DNA from: Phycisphaerales bacterium
GTDB lineage: Bacteria; Planctomycetota; Phycisphaerae; UBA1845
Reading direction: 5' to 3'
NCBI GenBank assembly: GCA_003597935.1
Contig: QZJT01000095.1
Span: 1-46,403 of the forward strand
Length of the DNA: 46,403 bases
Below are positions 20,067 through 27,658 of this stretch, piece by piece (position 1 is the first letter of the stretch; the number at the start of each line of letters is the position of its first letter). The notes beneath the pieces were generated by a model that made no database searches, had not been told where the DNA came from, and worked only from the letters and a program-made list of their open reading frames with translations. A program made the translations under genes and the position numbers.

Positions 20067-20263
20067 ATGCGCACCCCTAGCAGTTGGCTCGCGGAACCGG
20101 GTTGGTCAGCAGCGGAAGTGAGGTCTCGGCCCTCTCATGGCGAAGCAGAAAAAGGCCGCTGTGCGCCTGCGGCGGGGGAACGACGAATTGGTTGTAACCG
20201 TCCGACGAAGTACATCTGGTATTCGCTGGCCCGGATTTGGCATGATGCGTCGGGAGGTGCGTC
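20067..20263. other. 197-base gap between the restriction-like operon and the tnpA-like remnant
   Basis: No gene, hairpin with T-run or recognisable attachment site was seen. The last bases carry GGGAGG, 6 nt before ATG 20264. Confidence 0.4.
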
Positions 20264-20410
20264 ATGTCGGATCGTGTGGCGTGTTGGCTGTCGGTGATAG
20301 AAGAGTGGCTGGCGAGCGGGACGACTCGGGCGGCGTTCTGCTGGTCGCGTGACCTTCGCTATCAGACGATGAGCGCGTGGGTACGGCGTCTGGGTCGGCG
20401 GGAAGGCGCG
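20264..20410 (+). pseudogene. IS66-type accessory protein (TnpA/Orf1) N-terminal remnant
   Basis: ATG 20264 has an excellent ribosome binding site (GGGAGG, 6-nt spacing). The first 47 residues contain SVIEEWLASG, TRAAFCWSRDL and MSAWVRRLG, the helix-turn-helix pattern (W..SG...aFC......f..W.rrL) of the small first protein of IS66-family elements. After that the frame enters Gly/Arg-rich sequence encoded by a 21-bp tandem repeat and then, without a stop, an Rhs-like remnant. No IS66 TnpB or TnpC follows and no terminal inverted repeats were found, so the element is dead. Short similarity; moderate confidence. Confidence 0.55.
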
Positions 20411-20429
20411 GGCGGGGCGGGCGGCGACC

Positions 20430-20576
20430 GGCGCGGGTCGGGCGGCGAACGGTGCGGGTCCGGCGGCGACCGGCGCGGGTGGGGCGACGATGGGTGCGGG
20501 GCGGCCGACGATCGGCGCGGGTGGGGCGACGATGGGTGCGGGTCCGGCGGCGATCGGCGCGGATGGGGCGACGACC
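20430..20576. repeat. seven tandem copies of a 21-bp GC-rich unit
   Basis: Units start at 20430, 20451, 20472, 20493, 20514, 20535 and 20556; each begins GG(C/T)GCGGG or a one-base variant and has a CGGCGA or CGACGA core. First bases alternate partly between GGCGCGGG and GGTGCGGG, hinting at a 42-bp higher-order unit. The repeat lies between the tnpA-like and Rhs remnants. In one plus frame it encodes GAG-type heptapeptides; in the frame shared by its neighbours it is Gly/Arg/Asp-rich. Confidence 0.85.
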
Positions 20577-20590
20577 GGCGCGGCAGGGTC

Positions 20591-21293
20591 AACGGATCGG
20601 GCACGCTGGAGTACGACGACCTGGAGCGCGACTTCACCATGACCAAGGTGGGCGCCACCGTCAGCGACAAGATCAACGGCACCAGCGTCACGATGTCGCA
20701 CGAGGTCAACTCGACCAACGAGATCACCGAGATCGACAGCGAGAACCCGGCCGGGGCGGACCTGGCGCTCGACGACGACTTCGCCACGCTCACGGACGCC
20801 TGGGGCGTGGTGCACGGCTCGATGGTCATCGACACGGGCAAGCTCAAGGTCGATTCGCTGGGGACCAACCCCGCCACGGCCGCAGCGTACTTCGACGCCA
20901 TCCTGTCCGACGCCTCCTACCAGGCCAAGATCACGTTGCCCACCGACGGCGACGAAGCGGGCATCGTGGTGGACTTCGACGGCAGCGAAGGCTGGGCGGT
21001 GACGCTGACGGCCGGGTCGAGTTCGAACGGGACGCTCGAGATCTCGAAGGTTGTGAACGACGGCAAGACGCTCAACGCGCCTCAACAGACGTACACGGCC
21101 ACCATCGCCAACAGCACCGAGCACACGCTCAACGTGGTCAAGCGGCAGAACACGATCTACGCCTGGCTCGACGCCGACCCGTCAATAAACATCAGCCACG
21201 AGAATTACAGCATCACTGAATTCGGCCTGTCCGGCCTGATCGCCACGGCCGCCGGCGCGAAGTTCGACGACTTCCGCGTCTGGCTGGGGGCGG
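20591..21293 (+). pseudogene. Rhs core remnant with embedded LamG-like beta-sandwich domain
   Basis: The frame reads GTLEYDDLERDFTMTKVGA, then GTSVTMSHEVNSTNEITEID, which are typical Rhs/YD-repeat lines. It continues into a domain of about 180 residues: DDDFATLTDAWGVVHGSM, YQAKITLPTDGDEAGIVVDF, TLEISKVVNDGKT, HTLNVVKRQNTIYAWLD and KFDDFRVW. That pattern (fuzzy onset, middle strands, final FDDFRVW) is a LamG/concanavalin-like sandwich, which some planctomycete Rhs proteins carry inside the core. It has no own start and is in frame with the tnpA-like remnant. In an intact Rhs protein this segment should precede the piece found at 12282-12640, yet it lies 8 kb after it. Confidence 0.6.
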
Positions 21294-21513
21294 CCCGCGA
21301 GTCGCACGGCCGGCGGTGGCGGTCGAGCACGGACACGTCCATCTACGACAACGCCGGCGCGAAGTCGCTCCAGATCGACGGCAAGAACCACGGCGACGAG
21401 CAGACGTCGCGGGCACCATTGCGAGAACAACGTCGATTCCGGCGAGGTGTCCGGCTGTGGGTGAGCGCAGCCTGCCGTCCCGGCCTGGGTTGCGGGCAAT
21501 GCCGGCGCCGCGG

Positions 21514-21828
21514 TCAACGATCCCGTCCGTCGCGCGGCCGGTCCGTCGAGTCGCCGGCCGCGTCATCGGACCAGATCGCCTTGGTCGAGCCCTGCCCATC
21601 CGCCGACCCGTGCCCATCCGCCGACCCGTGCCCATCCGCCAACCGCTGCCCGTCCGATGTCCGGTCGCGCGTCCGCGTGTACTGCCCGCGCGTGCGTTGC
21701 CAGGCATAGCGGTATTGTTCTTCCCACCGCCCGGCGGGGGCGGGGTTGCCCTCCGGTTCCGGCGGCGGCGCCGCGTCGTCCGTGGGCGGCAGAACGGGCT
21801 TGCTGTCGTGATCGGGATCTGCCGTCAT
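21514..21828 (-). CDS. small charged protein with Gly/Asp/His repeat, unknown function
   Basis: 104 aa; its ATG at 21828 overlaps the stop codon of the 264-aa gene by 4 nt (ATGA), the usual sign of translational coupling. The sequence is acidic, Pro-rich at the start (SKPVLPPTDDAAPPPEPEG), then has an aromatic helix-like stretch (WEEQYRYAWQRTRGQYTRT) followed by three DGHGSA-type units encoded by an 18-bp tandem repeat at 21593-21646. It ends in charged low-complexity sequence. No family is recognised and no signal peptide is seen. It is probably a partner or tail gene of the 264-aa protein. Confidence 0.55.
   Translation of the reverse strand: MTADPDHDSKPVLPPTDDAAPPPEPEGNPAPAGRWEEQYRYAWQRTRGQYTRTRDRTSDGQRLADGHGSADGHGSADGQGSTKAIWSDDAAGDSTDRPRDGRDR
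21593..21646 (-). repeat. three copies of an 18-bp unit inside the 104-aa gene
   Basis: Units start at 21593, 21611 and 21629, plus-strand sequence TGCCCATCCGCCGACCCG; the first two are identical and the third differs at four positions near its end. They encode HGSADG-type repeats on the minus strand. Confidence 0.85.
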
Positions 21829-22619
21829 CCGTCACCCGCCTCCGCCAGGGCGCCGATCCGTTCGATGAGAAACTCCTGCGCGTTCTTGACGTACGCGCTC
21901 GGCTTCTGGTCGAACTTGCGCACCATGCGCACGTCCACGGGGATGGCCGGCCCGGCCCCCGGCCGCAGCGGAAGCTGCGTCCAGCGCGACACCAGTTCGA
22001 TATAGAGGCCCGACGGGTCTTCCCGCAGTACTTCCACCTTCAGGTTCCGCGCCGGCGAGTCCAGCGGGTCCTGCGTGACTTCGGCCGGGTTGACCTCGAA
22101 CCCGACGGACGCGAACGCCAGGGGGCTGCCGAGCCCTTCGACCCATGCCTGCGGCAGCTTGATGCACCGGTCGAGCACGTAGCGGAGGCCGTCCCGGTGG
22201 GCCGTTTCGCATTGGGCCCGCAGGTTCACCTCGGCCATGACCGTCTGCCAGCGGCCCTCCAGCGTCCCGAAGACCGCACCGGACGCCATGTCGAACACCT
22301 CGCTGACGTGGACCATCGACGGCGGCCAGCGGTAGAGCATCAGCAGCCGGATCGGATCACCGGCCTGACCCCCCGCGTGGTCGAGGGCGATGGCAAAGCC
22401 GCCCCGCCCCTCTTTGCGGTCCATTTCAATCTTGAACCCGCGCGACGCCGCGGCCGCCTGCGAGTCCATCGAGCTGTAGCGGAAGGCCAGGTCGTCCACG
22501 CCCAGCGCATCGCACACGGCGCCGTGTACCGCCGACGCCGCCTCCCGCGAAAGGAAGCGCGGCGGCCCGAACAGCAGGGCACAACGAATCTCCCGCGTCT
22601 TCAGTGAGTTGGGCAGCAT
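21825..22619 (-). CDS. protein of unknown function, 264 aa
   Basis: 264 aa from ATG 22619. The composition is that of a real soluble protein: ALLFGPPRFLSREAASAV near the start, RRG-free mixed alpha/beta sequence, LLMLYRWPPSMVHVSEVFD in the middle, ETAHRDGLRYVLDRCIKLP at about 140, and a strand-rich C-terminus (NLKVEVLREDPSGLYIELV). The segment after residue 45 could be a beta sandwich. No catalytic motif, transmembrane helix or signal peptide is apparent, and I do not recognise the family. It is followed by the overlapping 104-aa gene and is divergent from endonuclease IV, whose start is 99 nt away. Confidence 0.7.
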   Translation of the reverse strand: MLPNSLKTREIRCALLFGPPRFLSREAASAVHGAVCDALGVDDLAFRYSSMDSQAAAASRGFKIEMDRKEGRGGFAIALDHAGGQAGDPIRLLMLYRWPPSMVHVSEVFDMASGAVFGTLEGRWQTVMAEVNLRAQCETAHRDGLRYVLDRCIKLPQAWVEGLGSPLAFASVGFEVNPAEVTQDPLDSPARNLKVEVLREDPSGLYIELVSRWTQLPLRPGAGPAIPVDVRMVRKFDQKPSAYVKNAQEFLIERIGALAEAGDG

Positions 22620-22718
22620 GTGCCGTCGATTCTCGAAGCGGCAGGGCGAAAGTCAAGCGGCGCAGGCGAGCTGGAGCTGAGCGGGCGCGTGCCCAGTTGA
22701 CCGGTTGTCGGTCCGGCG

Positions 22719-23717
22719 ATGCAATTCCGCCCCATGCCGACGCCCGGCACTGCGAGCGAGTCGTCTGCTCCCACCCCCCGCTTCGGCGCCCACATGTCCG
22801 TGGCCGGCGGGCTGGAGCACGCCTTTGCGGCGGCGCGGGCGGCGGGGTGTGACTCGTTGCAGATCTTCGTGCGGAATCAGCGGCAGTGGAGCGCCCGGCC
22901 GCTGTCGCAGGAGCAGATCGACCTGTTCCGCTCCGCCGCCCTGGCCGGGACGGGCCCCGCCGCCCTGGCGGAGACGGGCGGCGCCGCAATGGCGGGAGCG
23001 GGCGCAACGTCGAGGCCGCGAAAGGCGGCTGAGCGGGACGTATATCCGGTGGTCGCCCACGCCAGCTACCTGCTCAACCTCGCGTCGCCGGACCGCGGCG
23101 TGCGTGAGAAGTCGATCGCGGCCATGATCGACGAGCTGACGCGGTGCGAGGCACTGGGGGTCGAATCGCTGATCTTCCATCCCGGCGCCTATATGGATGG
23201 TACGCTTTCCGCGGGGATCAGGCGGATCGTCAGGTCGCTGGATCGCGTGACGGCCGCCACCGCCGGCTTCCGGACGCTCATCCTGCTCGAATCGACGGCC
23301 GGGCAGGGATCGGCGATCGGGCATACGTTCGCGCAGCTCGGCCGGATCATGGCGGGGGTCAAAGCGCCTGCGCGGCTGGGCGTCTGCCTGGATACGTGCC
23401 ATCTGTTCGCCGCCGGGTACGACTTCCGCACGGTTGAGGGATACGAGGCGATGGCGGCCGAACTGGACGAGCACGTCGGCGTCGCGGCCGTACGCTGCGT
23501 ACACGCCAATGATTCGAAGAAGCCCTGCGGCTCGCGCGTCGACCGGCACGAACACGTCGGCAAAGGCTGCATCGGCAAGACCGGCTTCGCCCACTTCGTC
23601 CGCGACGGCCGCTGGGCAGGGCTGCCCTTCATCCTGGAAACGCCGAAGGGGACCGATGCCCGCGGGCGCGACCTGGACAGGGTAAACCTGGCGGCGCTGC
23701 GGCGGCTGGTGCGGTGA
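22719..23717 (+). CDS. nfo: endonuclease IV (AP endonuclease)
   Basis: 332 aa, TIM-barrel zinc enzyme that cuts DNA at abasic sites in base excision repair. All nine metal ligands can be placed: His114 (VVAHASYLLNL), His154 (LIFHPG), Glu191, Asp225 and His228 (VCLDTCHLFAAGYDF), His262 (VHANDSK), Asp275 and His277 (GSRVDRHEHVGKG), Glu307 (FILETPKG). The usual ENTAGQG reads ESTAGQG. The enzyme is longer than bacterial relatives of 280-300 aa because of an N-terminal extension and an Ala/Gly-rich insertion at about residues 73-107, encoded by three 24-bp repeats; it lies in the loop before the strand with His114, so the active site should not be disrupted. ATG 22734 is an alternative start. Stands alone. 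Confidence 0.93.
   Translation: MQFRPMPTPGTASESSAPTPRFGAHMSVAGGLEHAFAAARAAGCDSLQIFVRNQRQWSARPLSQEQIDLFRSAALAGTGPAALAETGGAAMAGAGATSRPRKAAERDVYPVVAHASYLLNLASPDRGVREKSIAAMIDELTRCEALGVESLIFHPGAYMDGTLSAGIRRIVRSLDRVTAATAGFRTLILLESTAGQGSAIGHTFAQLGRIMAGVKAPARLGVCLDTCHLFAAGYDFRTVEGYEAMAAELDEHVGVAAVRCVHANDSKKPCGSRVDRHEHVGKGCIGKTGFAHFVRDGRWAGLPFILETPKGTDARGRDLDRVNLAALRRLVR
22935..23006 (+). repeat. three in-frame 24-bp repeats inside nfo
   Basis: Units start at 22935, 22959 and 22983; two begin GCCGCCCTGGC and the third GCCGCAATGGC. They encode AALAGTGP, AALAETGG and AAMAGAGA, in a loop where other endonuclease IV proteins are short. Confidence 0.85.
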
Positions 23718-23831
23718 TCCAGAGTCCCGGCATGCATGTCGGGCGGGGGGGGCATGCTCGCTGAGATCCACCGGCTGCGCTCCCCCGTGCGTGACGGGCG
23801 TCGTCGCTTTTGCGCCGCCGAATCGTTCCGC

Positions 23832-23837
23832 TATACT
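23832..23837 (+). promoter_or_regulatory. -10 box of the pseudopilin gene, predicted leaderless promoter
   Basis: TATACT ends 6 nt before ATG 23844; TTGCGC at 23810-23815 is a possible -35 with a 16-nt spacer. No Shine-Dalgarno sequence precedes the start. Confidence 0.5.
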
Positions 23838-23843
23838 GGGCTT

Positions 23844-24713
23844 ATGGCCTCGTCCGCGCCACACCGTCGCCGTACGGCTTTCACGCTCATCGAACTGCTG
23901 GTCGTCATTTCGATCATCGCTTTGCTGATCTCGATCCTGCTGCCGGCGCTGCGGCGGGCGCGGGCGTCGGCGCAGCAACTGGCGTGTCAGTCGAACCTGC
24001 GGCAATTCTCGATGATCGTCCAGCTCTACGCCGCCGACTTTCGCGACCAGGTGTGGCCGGTCGATCCGGAGGCGCAGGGGCGGATCATGCCGATCGGGGC
24101 AGCCTGGGCGCGGCTGCCGGACGGCCGCGGCGGCGTCAAGCCCGGGTTCCTCTTTCAGTACGCCGATAACATCGACGTGCTCGGCGAATGCCCCAGCAAC
24201 AAGCGGCGCGACAGCGTCGGCGGAGGGGGGCGGAACATGTTCGACGGCGAAACGCCGCTCGATTTCGACTACACCATGGTCGCCAACACGCACGGCGTGC
24301 GGCTGGAGCGCATCCGCCCGATGGGATACTTGCCGGATCCTTCCGGCTGGGCGGTGGGGGCGCTGCCGCCGGCCACGCTTCCGTTGACCAGCCGCATCCG
24401 GCGATTCACCGGAATGCCGGTCTTCATCGAAGAGAACACCCGCTGGTGGAACGAGCGCTACGTCGACGGCCTGTGGAGCAACATGGACCAGGTCGAGACG
24501 CGCCACAACGGCGCCGGGAACGTCGCCTTCCTGGAAGGCCACGTCGAGCCGTTCCACGCCCCCATGGGCGTGACCGACCGCCTGCAGGAGGTTCGGGATC
24601 TCGACGCCAACGATCTCTACGTGCGCGGGGACCACAGGTGGGTGCGGATGGAATACCGCTCCGGCACGCTTCGCCCCTTCGGCTGGATCAACAACCCGGA
24701 GCAGGCGTACTGA
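23844..24713 (+). CDS. type II secretion/type IV pilin-like prepilin (planctomycete pseudopilin)
   Basis: 289 aa from ATG 23844; the frame is open further upstream but the extra residues are not prepilin-like, and the -10 box sits 6 nt before this ATG. The N-terminus is a class III signal: RRTAFTLIELLVVISIIALL, cleaved before Phe by prepilin peptidase, and the hydrophobic helix then packs into a pilus-like fibre. After a helix (RARASAQQLACQSNLRQFS) comes a beta-rich globular domain. The segment NVAFLEGHVEPF near residue 225 is the H-x-D/E-G-type element that closes planctomycete prepilins of this sort. Planctomycete genomes encode many such proteins, usually as single genes as here. The exact role of individual members is not known. 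Confidence 0.88.
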   Translation: MASSAPHRRRTAFTLIELLVVISIIALLISILLPALRRARASAQQLACQSNLRQFSMIVQLYAADFRDQVWPVDPEAQGRIMPIGAAWARLPDGRGGVKPGFLFQYADNIDVLGECPSNKRRDSVGGGGRNMFDGETPLDFDYTMVANTHGVRLERIRPMGYLPDPSGWAVGALPPATLPLTSRIRRFTGMPVFIEENTRWWNERYVDGLWSNMDQVETRHNGAGNVAFLEGHVEPFHAPMGVTDRLQEVRDLDANDLYVRGDHRWVRMEYRSGTLRPFGWINNPEQAY

Positions 24714-24717
24714 GGGG

Positions 24718-25071
24718 TCAGGACGGGCGCTCGCCGTTGCCTGCGTATCCGAACAGGTCCGGCGGCATTGATGGCAAGTCCTCGATTCGCAACGGTGAAA
24801 CCAGAGGCGCCAACCTGCGGCACCGGCCGTCCGCACTGTAGAGCACCGAAGCGCCGTAGACTGCGGCGGTGGCGACGATCATGGTGTCGGCGCGCAGGCA
24901 GACGCGCTCGCCCTTTTTGCCCGGATGAACCACCGAACGCCCGTTCGAGAACAGCCTGGCCGCAAAACTGCAGCACCGCACGTCGAACGGGTGAATCACG
25001 AACCGGCTCGACAAGCTGGCGATGACGTCCCGTTGCTTCTCCGGTTTCACGCCGGTCAGGTATTCACACAA
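24718..25071 (-). pseudogene. PIN-domain RNase toxin, C-terminal two thirds only
   Basis: The frame reads CEYLTGVKPEKQRDV, then RADTMIVATAAVYGASVLYS and ADGRCRRLA, the second half of a PIN domain (D..I..tA...ga.l.T.D....l). The first half, with the essential aspartate of the (V/I)DTN motif, is absent. Reading upstream, the PIN-like frame continues as ALIPAVAL and then meets a stop codon at about 25096. The only available start is TTG 25071. The neighbouring gene overlaps by 16 nt and itself looks cut at its C-terminus. I infer that a deletion removed the end of that gene and the beginning of this one, so ribonuclease activity is unlikely. Confidence 0.6.
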
Positions 25072-25625
25072 GGCGACCGCGGGGATGAGTGCATCTCAGT
25101 CGCCCCCCCCAGGCGCTCGATCGTAGCATATACGGAGGTCCTGCCGTCGATGCAGGCCAGGCCGGCAACGTCATCATACGTCGTCGGCTCAATCCTTGCG
25201 AGGACGCTGCCGTCCGTGGCTTCCTCGCGAAACTCAATGCTGCAGTCGAGACTTCGCGCCACTCCACTGAGTTCTTCGAGGGAGGAGAGCGTCGCCTCCG
25301 TCCAGTCCGCCTGATCCGGGCACTTCAGAGATGCGCCCACCGCGCGGAGCACGTCGAACGCCGCGCCGCGATCAGGCGCAGCCACCGCGTAGCTGCCGGA
25401 CGAGGCCTTGATGCTCAACAGGTGCAGGGCGGTATCGCCGGACTGCTCCTGGTCGGCGTGATCCTCCTCCGCCTGACCGTCCTCACGCTGGTCCACCAAA
25501 CGCTGGACGGCACGAAGCACCGAGGCGAGCGACCGAAACGGGACGACCCAGGGCCGGAGGCCGGCGCCCACCAGTCGCACGACGAAGTCGGCTTCGGGCT
25601 TTTTTCTCGTGGACGCCGTACTCAT
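25056..25625 (-). CDS. unknown protein upstream of the PIN remnant, probably truncated
   Basis: 189 aa from ATG 25625; a TACAAT box lies about 50 nt upstream on the same strand. The first part (ADFVVRLVGAGLRPWVVP, SLASVLRAVQRLVD) and the later EFREEATDGSVLARIEPTTY and GRTSVYATIERLGGATEM resemble, from memory, a family of unnamed proteins found immediately upstream of PIN-domain genes, in which the chain continues for roughly 80 residues after GGATE. Here it ends abruptly 15 residues later, out of register with that pattern. An acidic Gln/Asp/Glu-rich loop at about 47-62 is low complexity. A role as antitoxin or partner of the PIN protein is a guess from position. Confidence 0.5.
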   Translation of the reverse strand: MSTASTRKKPEADFVVRLVGAGLRPWVVPFRSLASVLRAVQRLVDQREDGQAEEDHADQEQSGDTALHLLSIKASSGSYAVAAPDRGAAFDVLRAVGASLKCPDQADWTEATLSSLEELSGVARSLDCSIEFREEATDGSVLARIEPTTYDDVAGLACIDGRTSVYATIERLGGATEMHSSPRSPCVNT

Positions 25626-25675
25626 GCCTGTCGCGCTCCCGTCCAGGGACGTAGGTCAGAGTCGATACCGACAAG

Positions 25676-25681
25676 ATTGTA
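25676..25681 (-). promoter_or_regulatory. possible -10 box of the truncated PIN-partner gene
   Basis: TACAAT on the minus strand, 50 nt before ATG 25625. No -35 element was assigned. Confidence 0.3.
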
Positions 25682-25720
25682 GCGAATGGTGCGAGCGTGG
25701 TCGATCCGCCGTGGCGCCGC

Positions 25721-25894
25721 CCGCGTGGAGTCGGGTGCGTGAAACAATCGGCGGTCCCCCTGGGATCGCCAGGCTCCAGCCTGGCGACTGCGGGAGTGTC
25801 GTGCCCCCTCAGAAAGCGGCATCCGGGTCGGGATTCCGCGCGGGCTTCAGGCCACGCGGCTCGCTCAGATGCCCCGCCGATTGTGTCACGCACT
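25721..25894. repeat. fold-back element, copy 1 (174 bp)
   Basis: First of two head-to-tail copies. The left end GGAGTCGGGTGCGTGAAACA and following ATCGGCGG are nearly an inverted repeat of the right end, whose complement reads GGAGTGCGTGACACAATCGG. Inside are a perfect hairpin TCGCCAGGCT-CC-AGCCTGGCGA (10-bp stem) and a GC hairpin around GCGCGGGCTTCAGG. There is no coding capacity for a transposase. The layout is that of a small non-autonomous (MITE-like) or extragenic palindromic element. Confidence 0.8.
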
Positions 25895-26067
25895 CCGCGT
25901 GGAGTCGGGTGCGTGAAACAATCGGCGGTCCCCCTGGGATCGCCAGGCTCCAGCCTAGCGACTGCGGGAGTGTCGTGCCCCCTCAGAAAGCGGCATCCGG
26001 GTCAGGACTCCGCGCGGGCTGAAGCCACGCGGCTCGCTCAGATGCCCCGCCGATTGTGTCACGCACT
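25895..26067. repeat. fold-back element, copy 2 (173 bp)
   Basis: Directly follows copy 1 and is almost identical. Differences seen: CTTCAGGCC in copy 1 is CTGAAGCC here (one base shorter), one base change in the perfect hairpin (AGCCTGGCGA to AGCCTAGCGA), and GGGATTCC to GGACTCC-type changes next to it. The near identity indicates a recent tandem duplication. Confidence 0.8.
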
Positions 26068-26101
26068 CCGTGGAATCCGTACCCGGCGCAGGCGGTTGCC
26101 G

Positions 26102-27658
26102 TCACCCGGCGAGGATGACTACCGGCGCGTCCTCCGCCGCCAGATCGATGAGGTTGCCGGTGGGCACGCCGTCCGCCGTCAGTTCTTCCACCACGGGTTT
26201 GGTGTGCAGGTCCGGATTGGCCCGCAGCACGCGGGCCAGGCTGCCGTTGCTGAGCGTGACCCGGCTACCGATGGGGAAGATCGAGACCGTGTCCAGGAAG
26301 GCCCGCACCAGTTGGGGGGCGAAGCGGTGGGCGGCCGCGTCGTACAGGATGGTCCTGGCCGCCTCGTAGGGCGTGTAAGCGTCGCGGTAGGGGCGCGGAT
26401 GGGTCATGGCGGCGTAGGCGTCCGCGATGGCCACCAGCCTGGCGAACAGGTGGACCTGGCCGTGGTGGCGCTGGAACGGGTAGCCCCCCCCGTCGCCGCG
26501 CTCGTGTACCTGGTAGGCGATGAACTTCGCCGCCTGGGGGATGCCGCGCATCGGCGCCAGCATGTCGAGCGTGTGCAGCGGATGGCGGCGGATCTCCTGC
26601 CACTCGCGCTCGCCCAGCGGTTCGGTGGACAGCCGGATCGACGCCGGCACGCGCAACATGCCGATGTCTTGCAGCATCGCGCCCAGGCCGATCAGCGCGA
26701 CGTTCTCGTGGGTGATCCCGAGCTGGCACGCCATCGCCATGCTCAGCAGCGACACGTTGACGCAGTGGTCGAAGAGGTAGTCGTCGTGCGACTGCTGCAT
26801 GGCGACGATCAGCGGGAGCAGGTCGAAGTCGGTGGCGGCGGCGCTCATGAATCGTGACACGGCCCGCTTCAGCTCCGACGAGGACGCCGGACGGCCGCGC
26901 TGAACGGCGTCGCACAGGCCGCTGACCGCCAGGCTGGTCGCCTCGTGCTTCTGTTGCCCGCGGGCGGCCTGATCGAGCAGTTCCACCACCGGAAGCCGCG
27001 GTCGGCGCCAGGCCTTGACCGGCGCGAGCGTGATGGTGCGCTGCAGCTCGCCAGCCAGTTGCCGGTCGAGGTCGCGGCTGAGCTGGGTCTGCGGCACCGG
27101 CCCCACGTGGATGGCCGGGCGCCGCCCGCCCGTCGGTCGAGAGAGCGGGGGAGGCTCCGGAGGCCCGACGACCCGGGGGCGGGCGGGCGCTTTGGGCCGC
27201 AGCCGGACACGGGTCACGCCGCGCTCGCGCAGCAGTTGCAGAAATCGCGGAGTGATCAGCGACCCGGCGGCCAGCAGCAGGACGCCTTTGTCGTCATAGA
27301 CGTCGTCCGGCAGCGCCAGCCCGGACCGGACCGATTCCAGAATGACCTTGCGCAGTTCCCGGACCGACAAGGCCCGGGTGTCCTCGATGTCCGGCCCGGC
27401 TGGGATCGGTTCACCGGCCGCGCCGTCGAAGAGCGAGTCGAGAACGTCGACAGGTGGCTCGTCGCCGAAGCCGTCCTCCGGCCGGGGATCGCCCCGTTCG
27501 CCGGTGTCCCACTGCTGGGCGGTCTGTTCGGGGAAGTCCGATTCACGCATGGCGTCGAGGGATGCTTCCAACTCGCCGAGGCCGTCGTCCAGCTCGTGCG
27601 TGTCGAAGTCCGGGCCGTCCGGGCGGCCCTGCGCGTCCTGGTCGATGCCCCAGTGCAT
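26102..27658 (-). CDS. HD-GYP-type protein with altered HD motif (cyclic-di-GMP phosphodiesterase-like)
   Basis: 518 aa from ATG 27658. The N-terminal 95 residues are acidic and low complexity; residues 95-215 are a poorly conserved region; the HD-GYP domain spans about 240-480. HD-GYP landmarks are present: DHCVNVSLLSMAMA (297-310), HPLHTLDML (359-367), HERGDGGGYP (385-394; usual HHERxDGxGYP), IADAYAAMTHPRPYR. The key HD pair, usually HDIGK, reads QDIGM (330-334), so the metal-binding histidine is glutamine. Family members hydrolyse c-di-GMP using a di- or tri-iron site; without this histidine the protein may have lost catalysis and act as a sensor or scaffold, which is inference. C-terminal about 60 residues (SRVTLSNGSLARVL) form the small strand-rich tail seen in many planctomycete homologues. 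Confidence 0.85.
   Translation of the reverse strand: MHWGIDQDAQGRPDGPDFDTHELDDGLGELEASLDAMRESDFPEQTAQQWDTGERGDPRPEDGFGDEPPVDVLDSLFDGAAGEPIPAGPDIEDTRALSVRELRKVILESVRSGLALPDDVYDDKGVLLLAAGSLITPRFLQLLRERGVTRVRLRPKAPARPRVVGPPEPPPLSRPTGGRRPAIHVGPVPQTQLSRDLDRQLAGELQRTITLAPVKAWRRPRLPVVELLDQAARGQQKHEATSLAVSGLCDAVQRGRPASSSELKRAVSRFMSAAATDFDLLPLIVAMQQSHDDYLFDHCVNVSLLSMAMACQLGITHENVALIGLGAMLQDIGMLRVPASIRLSTEPLGEREWQEIRRHPLHTLDMLAPMRGIPQAAKFIAYQVHERGDGGGYPFQRHHGQVHLFARLVAIADAYAAMTHPRPYRDAYTPYEAARTILYDAAAHRFAPQLVRAFLDTVSIFPIGSRVTLSNGSLARVLRANPDLHTKPVVEELTADGVPTGNLIDLAAEDAPVVILAG

Noticed and set aside
20430..20576. CRISPR-like or collagen-like gene
   Set aside because: 21-bp units without spacers; no start codon for the GAG-heptapeptide frame and neighbours read in another frame.
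25596..25612. Hairpin plus T-run as a plus-strand terminator
   Set aside because: The stem is only four base pairs and it lies inside the first codons of the minus-strand gene, where the run encodes Lys-Lys.
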